Source: an uncultured Bacilli bacterium
GTDB taxonomy: Bacteria; Bacillota_I; Bacilli_A; RF39; UBA660
Direction: 5' to 3'
Assembly: GCA_910586295.1 (NCBI GenBank)
Contig: CAJUGE010000001.1
Location: 1-20,149, forward strand
Length of the DNA stretch: 20,149 nt
Of the stretch, positions 14,501-20,149 are shown piece by piece. The notes beneath the pieces were generated by a model. It made no database searches, was not told the DNA's origin, and saw only the letters and a program-made list of their open reading frames with translations. Made by a program: the position numbers and the translations under genes. The number at the start of each line of letters is the position of its first letter. The first letter of the stretch is position 1.

Positions 14501-17500
14501 TCTAGTTTAGATGGATTAGAAGATTCTGTTTATACATTTAATATAAGTTTTATGGAAAATCCAGAGTATTATGGTTTTGATTTTCCTTATACTGGAAATG
14601 TTCAGACATTTATTGCTCCTATAAGTGCTAATTATGTTGTACAACTTTGGGGAGCTACTGGTCAAAAAACAGCTTATGGGGCGTATACTAGAGGAACTAT
14701 TTATTTAGAAAAAGACGATATGCTTTATGTATATGTAGGAGCTGCTAATTCAGGATCCTCAGGGAATAGACTAACTTTTAATAACGGTACAGGTTCTAGT
14801 GGTGGTTGGAACGGTGGAGGTTCTACTGATGTAAGAATTGTAAAGGGAAGTACATGGTATGATTTTAGTTCGCTTAAATCTCGTATAATGGTCGCAGCAG
14901 GGGGCGGATCTGGAACAGGAACACCAGGTGCTGCAGGTGGACTTGTTGGATATGCAGGTGGAGGAACTAAAGGTGGAAGTCAAACAACATTTGGTGCAAG
15001 ACAAGTTTCATATTATACTCAATCTGCTTTTGGTATAGCTAATGGAGGTTGTACTGGAGGAAACGGTTATTATCCTGGTGGAGGTGCTGCTTGTGCTTCT
15101 GGTTCTGGAGGAGGTTCGAGTTTTATCTCAGGACATAAGGGAAGTGACGCGATAGATGAAACATCTACTGCAAGTAAAATAGTACACACAGGAGAGTCTG
15201 TTCATTATAGTGGTTATAAGTTTACAAATACATTGATGATAGATGGAATGGGCTATTCTTGGTCAACACAGAAAGACGAACAAGAACTTATGCCTAAACC
15301 TAACGGTGGTTATTATAACTTAGGTCAAGGTAATACAACAAATGGGTATGGTATTATTCATACTGCTTCTTATGTTCCAAATGATAACTATTTAGATACA
15401 CTAGTAGTTAAATTTGGAGATACACTAATACCTTTGAATGAGGATTTTGAGCCTTGGAAAACAGAATATAATGTTAGTCTTACAAAGGAACAAAGCAAGA
15501 TAACAATAGAAGCAACCCCAAAAGATATTCAAGCAACTATAAGTGGTGGAGGTACTACTAATATTCCACCATATGAGAGTGATGTAGAAATAATAGTAAC
15601 AGCGCAAGATGGAAGTACAAGAACTTATACAATTCACTTTGTAAGAGAAGCAGATGATGATCCTTATCCTGATGATATAAGTTTAAATAGATTACCTGTA
15701 TATTTATGTAGATTAAATAGTGACTATTGTAATTATACTTTTAATAAAACAACGACTGAATATACAGTGGAATTGCCATATTCTGTAAGAGAAATAGAAC
15801 TAGTAGTAACCCCTAAGAGTAAATGGCAAGATTATAAATATTATACTGAATATGATTTTGATAATTCATTAAATAATATACCATTAGAGACAGATGGAGT
15901 ATTTGAGTTAACAGAAGAAGAGACAACAATATATATAGAAGTAATAAGTGAGGATGAGAGTCATAATGTTATATATACATATAATTTTAATAGAGATATA
16001 AGAGGAAATAATAATTTAGAAAGTATAACTATTACAAATCCAAATATCGTAGTAGAGGATTTTAATCCTTATACTTATGAATATTATTTGACATTACCAA
16101 CTGGATTTTCATTCGATATACAGGCTATACCAGAGAGAAAAGAAAATACAAAAGTAGAAATTCAAAATAATGTTATGACAACTGATCCTTATCAGACATC
16201 TGTAACTGGACTAGTACAGGGAATGAATAATGTTATAATAACTGTGACTGCTGAGAATGGAGACACAAAGACATATATGCTTCATGTATATAAAGGTTAC
16301 GAAAGTGATGTGCTCCTTAATGCGCTTAGTGTAACAAGTGTTGGTACTAGCTTAGAACTATCTCCTACATTCGATAATAGGTTAAATGATTATAGTGTAA
16401 ATGTAGGAAGTGATGTTACAAGTGTAGTTATAAATGCAACACCACACGATTCAAGTGCTGCTACTGTAAGTGGAACAGGTACAAAGTCGTTGGTGTCAGG
16501 TATAAATACTTTTGAAATAACAGTAACTTCTAAACATGCGAATGATGACGGAGAATATGATAAAAATGTATATACACTAACAATATATAAAGATATGTCT
16601 AGTAATGCAAATATTGCTAATATAACAGTAGATAATCATGAACTGACTCCTATATATAATAAAGAAGAACATGAATATTATATAAATCTTGATAAAGATG
16701 AGACACTAGTAAATGTTAATGTTACGATGGAAGATGAGAAGGCAACATATACTATAAGAGGTAATAATAATTTAAATAAGGCAATAAATGAAATAGTAGT
16801 AACTGGAATAGCAGAGAATAAATCTTATGTAGTTTATAAAATATATGCGTTTAAGAATGTCTCAACAAATAATAATTTAGAGTCAATATTATATAAGACA
16901 GAAGAGGAATTTGAAACAGTACCAGATTTTAATAAAGATAAAACTACTTATGAAATAAATGTATCTTCTGAGACAAGAAAGATAGAAATTCAGGCTAATC
17001 CAGAGGACATGGATGCAAGTGTATCTGGTAATGGAATTTACTATTTAAATGCAGGAGTAAATACTATAAATATAAATGTAACTAGTGCTTCTGGTGATGT
17101 CAAAGTTTATACTATTAATGTGATAAGGTCTAAAAATGATGATGTAACATTAAAAGAAGTATTAAATAATCGTGGTAGTGAAGTAACAAGTGTAGAAAAT
17201 GAAGACTATGATTATTTAATAGATGTTCAATATGAAGTGAATACTATAGAGATACAAGGTATACCTAATGTTGATACATCTACTGTCAGTGGAAATGGAA
17301 CATATAATTTATCGTCTGGTAATAATGATATAACACTAAGAGTAACAAGTGAAGCAGGAACTTATAAAGATTATATAGTAAGGGTTGTAAGAGATTTATC
17401 CAAAAATGATGACTTATCTTTCTTATATGTTCATGAAGGTGGATTACAGCCAGATTTTAAGGGAACAACAATATATTATGATATACTTGTTCCGTATAAT

Positions 17501-20149
17501 ATAGATTCTCTTGATAAACTACATATAGAAGCAGATCCAGAGGATAAAGATGCAACGTATGAAATAGTAGGAAATAGTGGTAATTTAGAAGTTGGAGTAT
17601 CTAAGAGTTTTTCTGTAATAGTTACAGCTCCTAATAAGGTGGATAAAAAAACTTATACAGTAAACGTTACAAGGCAAAAGGAAACTACTGAGAATTTAAG
17701 TTTGGAGAGTCTTACTACTGATCGTGGAGAGTTAACACCGCTGTTTGATTCTGACACTCTAAATTATGAATTAACTGTAGAAAACAATATAACAGATATA
17801 ACTGTTATGGCGACTGCTTATAGTTCTATTGCTACTATAAAAGGTGTTGGTACTTATAATTTAAATGTTGGAAGAAATTTGATATCGGTCTTTGTAATAG
17901 GAGAAGATGGTACTCAAAAGGATTATCAAATAGTAGTAACAAGAGAGAAGTCTAGTGATGCTACACTTTCTACTTTAGTGATAAGCGGGCATAAATTAAA
18001 TCCGACATTTAATAAGAATACTACTAGTTATACTGTAAATACAAGTAAAGATTATTTGACATTTACTACAGTTAAACCTACACAAAGCGAAGCAACTTAT
18101 GTTGTGGAAGGTAATACTTCCTTTAAAACTGGAAATAATATAGTAACAATAACTGTAACAGCACCTGATGGGAAGACAACTAAGACTTATACTTTGAATG
18201 TTGAAAAGGCAGGAAGTTCTAATAATAATCTTGCTAGTTTAGAAGTGGTAGGGTATAATTTAGTACCAGTCTTTCACAAAGGAGTAACTTTCTATACAGT
18301 TGATATACCGAATAATGTTAATAGTATTTTGATACAGGCTACTACAGAAGATAGTGAAGCAACTATTTCAGGAGATGGGCTTAAACATGTTATAACTGGC
18401 GAGAATTATTTTGATGTTGTAGTAACAAGTGGTGCAGGAACTAAGAAAACTTATACAATATTAGTGACTAGGGATACTAGTGATAATAATTATTTAGCAA
18501 GTTTGTATTCTGATTATGGTGAATGGGATAAAGAGTTTTTGAAAACAGAAAATAGTTATATAATCACTGTTCCTTATGATATAGATAAAATAGAATTATA
18601 TGGTTCTTTAGAAGACGCTGGTGCTTCGGTTATAGGGTTACAAGAGTATAGTTTGTTTGTTGGAGATAATGATATCAGTATAACTGTTATAAGTGAAAGT
18701 GGGCAGATGAATGTTTATAAGATAAGAGTGGTAAGAGAAGAGAGTGTAAGTGTTTATCTAACAGATATAAGTGTTAATGGATATGATTTGGATCCTAACT
18801 TTAATAAAGAAATATTTGAGTATTTTATAACTGTGAATAATGAAATAACATCACTAGATTTATCTTATGTTAAAGAAGATGCGAAGGCAAATGTAGTGGT
18901 CAGTGGAAATGAGTCGTTTGAAGTAGGAATGAATGAAGTGCACATTAAAGTAACTAGAGAAGTAAGTGAAGATGTAATTCTTGAGAATGAATATATATTA
19001 TATGTAAATAGACAGATGAGTACTAATAACTTTTTACAGACTCTTTACTTAAGTGAAGGAGAGTTGAGTCCAGATTTTGATAAAAATACTTTGAATTACG
19101 AAGTAAATGTTTCAAGTGAAATAGATGAAGTAACAGTGTATGCAGTACCTGAAGATAATACTTCAAAGATTACTAGTGGTGTAGGTTTAAAATTATTGAA
19201 TTTTGGTAAGAACGTGATAGAAATAAAAGTAAGATCTAGTATAGGTGTGACTAGAACGTATACAGTGACTATTACAAGAGAAGAATCAAGTAATAATGAG
19301 TTATTAGATTTAATTGTAAAAAATATAAATGGAGATGTTCTAAGTCCTAATGTGGCTTTTGATCCTAGTATTAATACATATGAATATACTCTTTCGCAGT
19401 CAGAAGAGTACGCTATTATAAGTGCTATCGAGGCAGATGAGTATCAAGTGGTAAGTGGTACAGGACCTAAGGCTTTAGAACATGGAACTAATACTTTTGT
19501 AGTCACAGTAACAGCACAAGATGGAAGTATAAATTCATATACTTTAAATATCAATAATCCACTTTCAGATAATAATTACGCTTTAAATATAGTACCTTCT
19601 ACTGGAAACTTAAGTCCAGAATTTGATAAAGATACTTTAGAGTACACTTTGGAAGTTGAAGATGTATCGAGTTTATATTTTACAGTTACAACAGAAAACA
19701 ATAAGGCTAGTGTAACAGGGCATGAGATTAAACCACTAGAAGAAGGAACAAGTACTAGAGTAATAACAGTAACCGCAGAGGATGGAAGTATAAGAGAATA
19801 TAAAGTAACTGTTACAAGACCTAGTCAGTCTAATGCATTATTAGAAAGTCTAGAAATAGATGAATATGAGCTTGAGTTTGATCCTAATACGTTTACATAT
19901 AACTTACAAGTATCAAGAAGTAAGAAAGAGTTATTAGAAAGCGAGATAACTGCTATACCAAAAGATATAGATGCTACAGTAAATATGATGGGAGACTTGA
20001 CGTTAGTAAATGGTATGGTAAACGTTTATGTAATAGAAGTCATAGCCAAAGATGGATATACTACACAACAATATACTCTTAATGTGACTAGGGATAGTGA
20101 TATATATTCTATAGTAAGTAAACAGGATAATAATGGAGAATATATACAT
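11576..20149 (+). CDS. Giant secreted protein with Gly-rich (ALK/LTK-type) domains and cadherin-like beta-sandwich repeats (partial, 3' end outside window)
   Basis: I read this frame codon by codon from the ATG at 11576 to the right edge without finding a stop: at least 2,858 residues. Residues 1-26 are a signal peptide (K3, R5, hydrophobic core, cleavage likely after LYA). Order of domains: Gly-rich A about 33-301; two degenerate sandwich units about 305-464; Gly-rich B about 472-725; three sandwich units about 736-995; Gly-rich C about 1001-1264; seventeen sandwich units about 1269-2841; then the start of a different segment. The Gly-rich parts share VELWGA, ATDIR, LKSRIMVA, SSFISGH and DGxGYxW-like motifs (Pfam Gly_rich type); the sandwich units share the LSPxFDKxTxxYxVxV start and VTxxDGxxxxYxVxVxR end (cadherin-like b-sandwich family). 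The role is probably adhesion or a surface stalk. The anchor is not visible. Confidence 0.9.
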   Translation, partial: MIKARYYLYAILLFFCAVLNVLPLYANENVYTFEYTGNYQEWIVPESGYYEVELWGAQGGNSTTTPFTGGYGAYTKGTISLEKGTVLYIYVGQKKTNTANGTTFNGSSASSYGFPGGGATDIRLASGTWNNFDSLKSRIMVAAGGGAAQENASAKAGAGGGLIGKSGGNNGGGTQTSGGAGSVYSNGGFGYGGNGEGGGGGYYGGGGASSIAGSSGGSSFISGHNGCDAISESSVSNKIVHTGQSIHYSGYQFQDTVMIDGDGYLWTTDIGTFSVGMPTWDGKSTMVGNADNGYAKITYKGQNIIQNLKVENADVKRIDVEDAYYVMIDSSFIDTNITADILTQTDFIVGLGEVTLEVGKTHYISLIDKTGELTVIELRVILKPFDISVTFDEIDVNFDSQVFEYSATVPYEVKTLTPHITTNQGVTYTLKNADRLRQGTNKITLTVTDGVKTVDYLFKVFREETTFEVSDFSYVASAQEWTVPATGNYIVELWGASGEKNAYGAYTKGVISLTKGEKLYIYTGQAASTAGSATAFNNGTGSSGGWNGGGATDIRLTGGAWNNFASLKSRIMVAGAGGSGTTPGAAGGLTGYSGKGTAGGTQTKFGSSSYTASSFGIANGGCTGGNGYYPGGGSACATGAGGGSSFISGHDGSNAIAESSVSGKIVHTGQSIHYSGYKFTDTLMIDGMGYEWTSAKQGLMLMPNPKGGTFASGIGYSGNGYARITPLTDEITNHNNYLESLTVDKGILSPEFDKEETSYTLMLDEDDTTIEIEALAEDYDALVVGDGVIEVEAGTNNHSLTVVSPAGDIRVINIEITRVISTNAYLDGILINGIPLEEFDKDTLTYNIVLPYYYNKIHVSGVKANENQTITGEGIQVLSNNEVEAQLLVISEDKQHNKLYKVHVTKEKSTLLQSITFKEMKMTVDLESDKFTYDIELPITIHSLDIKASPYYEGVTIDTVGNKYIGETNKQIIVTSSLDGLEDSVYTFNISFMENPEYYGFDFPYTGNVQTFIAPISANYVVQLWGATGQKTAYGAYTRGTIYLEKDDMLYVYVGAANSGSSGNRLTFNNGTGSSGGWNGGGSTDVRIVKGSTWYDFSSLKSRIMVAAGGGSGTGTPGAAGGLVGYAGGGTKGGSQTTFGARQVSYYTQSAFGIANGGCTGGNGYYPGGGAACASGSGGGSSFISGHKGSDAIDETSTASKIVHTGESVHYSGYKFTNTLMIDGMGYSWSTQKDEQELMPKPNGGYYNLGQGNTTNGYGIIHTASYVPNDNYLDTLVVKFGDTLIPLNEDFEPWKTEYNVSLTKEQSKITIEATPKDIQATISGGGTTNIPPYESDVEIIVTAQDGSTRTYTIHFVREADDDPYPDDISLNRLPVYLCRLNSDYCNYTFNKTTTEYTVELPYSVREIELVVTPKSKWQDYKYYTEYDFDNSLNNIPLETDGVFELTEEETTIYIEVISEDESHNVIYTYNFNRDIRGNNNLESITITNPNIVVEDFNPYTYEYYLTLPTGFSFDIQAIPERKENTKVEIQNNVMTTDPYQTSVTGLVQGMNNVIITVTAENGDTKTYMLHVYKGYESDVLLNALSVTSVGTSLELSPTFDNRLNDYSVNVGSDVTSVVINATPHDSSAATVSGTGTKSLVSGINTFEITVTSKHANDDGEYDKNVYTLTIYKDMSSNANIANITVDNHELTPIYNKEEHEYYINLDKDETLVNVNVTMEDEKATYTIRGNNNLNKAINEIVVTGIAENKSYVVYKIYAFKNVSTNNNLESILYKTEEEFETVPDFNKDKTTYEINVSSETRKIEIQANPEDMDASVSGNGIYYLNAGVNTININVTSASGDVKVYTINVIRSKNDDVTLKEVLNNRGSEVTSVENEDYDYLIDVQYEVNTIEIQGIPNVDTSTVSGNGTYNLSSGNNDITLRVTSEAGTYKDYIVRVVRDLSKNDDLSFLYVHEGGLQPDFKGTTIYYDILVPYNIDSLDKLHIEADPEDKDATYEIVGNSGNLEVGVSKSFSVIVTAPNKVDKKTYTVNVTRQKETTENLSLESLTTDRGELTPLFDSDTLNYELTVENNITDITVMATAYSSIATIKGVGTYNLNVGRNLISVFVIGEDGTQKDYQIVVTREKSSDATLSTLVISGHKLNPTFNKNTTSYTVNTSKDYLTFTTVKPTQSEATYVVEGNTSFKTGNNIVTITVTAPDGKTTKTYTLNVEKAGSSNNNLASLEVVGYNLVPVFHKGVTFYTVDIPNNVNSILIQATTEDSEATISGDGLKHVITGENYFDVVVTSGAGTKKTYTILVTRDTSDNNYLASLYSDYGEWDKEFLKTENSYIITVPYDIDKIELYGSLEDAGASVIGLQEYSLFVGDNDISITVISESGQMNVYKIRVVREESVSVYLTDISVNGYDLDPNFNKEIFEYFITVNNEITSLDLSYVKEDAKANVVVSGNESFEVGMNEVHIKVTREVSEDVILENEYILYVNRQMSTNNFLQTLYLSEGELSPDFDKNTLNYEVNVSSEIDEVTVYAVPEDNTSKITSGVGLKLLNFGKNVIEIKVRSSIGVTRTYTVTITREESSNNELLDLIVKNINGDVLSPNVAFDPSINTYEYTLSQSEEYAIISAIEADEYQVVSGTGPKALEHGTNTFVVTVTAQDGSINSYTLNINNPLSDNNYALNIVPSTGNLSPEFDKDTLEYTLEVEDVSSLYFTVTTENNKASVTGHEIKPLEEGTSTRVITVTAEDGSIREYKVTVTRPSQSNALLESLEIDEYELEFDPNTFTYNLQVSRSKKELLESEITAIPKDIDATVNMMGDLTLVNGMVNVYVIEVIAKDGYTTQQYTLNVTRDSDIYSIVSKQDNNGEYIH
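11672..12478 (+). repeat. Gly-rich domain A of the giant protein
   Basis: It begins FEYTGNYQEWIVP and VELWGAQGG and ends NGYAKITYKG. Its core has long glycine runs (codons around 12130-12200, five Gly in a row at 12165-12179) likely to form polyglycine II helices. It lacks the Cys pair present in B and C but has a Cys in HNGCDAI where they have Ser. Confidence 0.85.
12488..12968 (+). repeat. Two degenerate sandwich-like units between Gly-rich A and B
   Basis: The first (about 12488-12723) has only the strand pattern. The second (about 12724-12968) keeps the NFDSQVFEYSATVPYEV start and the GTNKITLTVTDGVKTVDY end of the cadherin-like unit. Both are more divergent than the later repeats. Confidence 0.6.
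12989..13750 (+). repeat. Gly-rich domain B of the giant protein
   Basis: It begins FSYVASAQEWTVP and VELWGASG and ends GNGYARITPL. It holds the GGCTGGNGYYPGGGSACATG segment with two Cys. It is nearly identical to domain C over two separate 29-base DNA tracts (13190-13218 and 13430-13458). Confidence 0.85.
13781..14560 (+). repeat. Three cadherin-like beta-sandwich units between Gly-rich B and C
   Basis: Units start about 13781, 14036 and 14299, each about 87 codons. The first is canonical (LESLTVDKGILSPEFDKEET start, INIEITRV end); the second keeps EEFDKDTLTYNIVLPY; the third is more divergent (LESDKFTYDIELPI). Confidence 0.8.
14576..15368 (+). repeat. Gly-rich domain C of the giant protein
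   Basis: It begins FDFPYTGNVQTFIAP and VQLWGATGQK and ends TNGYGIIHTA. It keeps the two-Cys segment of domain B and shares 29-base identical tracts with it at 14786-14814 and 15041-15069. Confidence 0.85.
15380..20098 (+). repeat. Array of seventeen cadherin-like beta-sandwich units
   Basis: Approximate unit starts are 15380, 15656, 16007, 16307, 16601, 16866, 17134, 17402, 17684, 17951, 18218, 18482, 18746, 19022, 19292, 19562 and 19832; most are 88-92 codons. Each starts with an N-N-x-L-x-x-L pattern (for example NNNLESI, NNYLASL, NNFLQTL), has the FDKxTxxYxV signature, a middle xxATVSGxG element and ends Y-T-V-x-V-x-R. The second unit is longer and carries two Cys (CRLNSDYC). DNA identity between units is low, so the array is old. 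Confidence 0.85.
20099..20149 (+). other. Start of a different C-terminal segment of the giant protein
   Basis: After the last repeat's closing NVTRDS the sequence changes to DIYSIVSKQDNNGEYIH, which lacks the NNxLxxL opening of a new sandwich unit. It is in frame and open to the window edge. This may mark the beginning of the C-terminal anchoring or terminal domain. Confidence 0.4.

Noticed and set aside
14771..15637. Two minus-strand Cys/Ser/Thr-rich open frames
   Set aside because: The odd composition is produced by reading Gly/Thr/Ser codons backwards; both lie wholly inside the giant gene.
15380..20098. Tandem DNA satellite or VNTR
   Set aside because: The periodicity of about 267 bases exists at protein level, but units share little DNA identity, so this is an old protein repeat array rather than a DNA satellite.
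1..20149. Mycoplasma-type code 4 (TGA as Trp)
   Set aside because: TGA terminates the XRE gene at 5957-5959 right after a basic tail, and Trp is encoded by TGG throughout ileS and the giant gene.

Overview
The window reads as chromosomal DNA of a very AT-rich, low-GC Firmicute-type bacterium (Bacilli or Clostridia, possibly an uncultured gut lineage). Evidence for this is AGGAGG-type ribosome binding sites, a T-box in front of a tRNA synthetase gene, a CdaA/CdaR cyclic-di-AMP pair, and strong AGA/ATA/TTA codon use. TGA serves as a stop codon (the gene ending at 5959 and the fragment ending at 68), so the code is standard and a Mycoplasma-like code 4 is unlikely. All convincing genes lie on the plus strand.

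Layout. 1-140: the last codons of a gene that resembles an IS200/IS605 TnpA C-terminus, followed by a cluster of DNA hairpins like an IS right end. 192-255: a symmetric hairpin and a strong terminator. 400-4552: surface and signalling block, with a DUF3048/YerB-family membrane-anchored protein, a small membrane-anchored Pro/Thr/Glu-rich protein, then cdaA (diadenylate cyclase) overlapping cdaR (YbbR-repeat regulator) and ending in a terminator where glmM is often found. 4603-4857: an open frame for a two-helix membrane protein without a normal start, probably a remnant. 4887-7525: small accessory genes, namely a YbaK/ProX-type aminoacyl-tRNA deacylase, an XRE regulator with two membrane helices, an MBL-fold hydrolase behind a palindromic operator-like site, and an unrecognised helical protein. 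7534-10909: a promoter, a complete isoleucine T-box and ileS with its terminator. 11023-11478: a small single-pass exported protein. 11576-20149: an open frame running off the right edge, at least 2,858 codons, encoding a giant secreted protein with three glycine-rich (ALK/LTK-type) domains and about 22 cadherin-like beta-sandwich repeats.

The most noteworthy points are: (i) IleRS carries G-I-H-H where the class I HIGH signature should be, the swapped form associated with extreme mupirocin resistance in type 2 IleRS; (ii) the giant modular surface protein with internally duplicated Gly-rich domains; (iii) the T-box, whose antiterminator and terminator can be folded by eye and whose bulge is UGGC rather than the UGGU expected for an A73 tRNA-Ile; (iv) an MBL protein with Asn in place of the second His of HxHxDH. 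I see no CRISPR array, tRNA or rRNA, and no clearly new multi-gene defence system.
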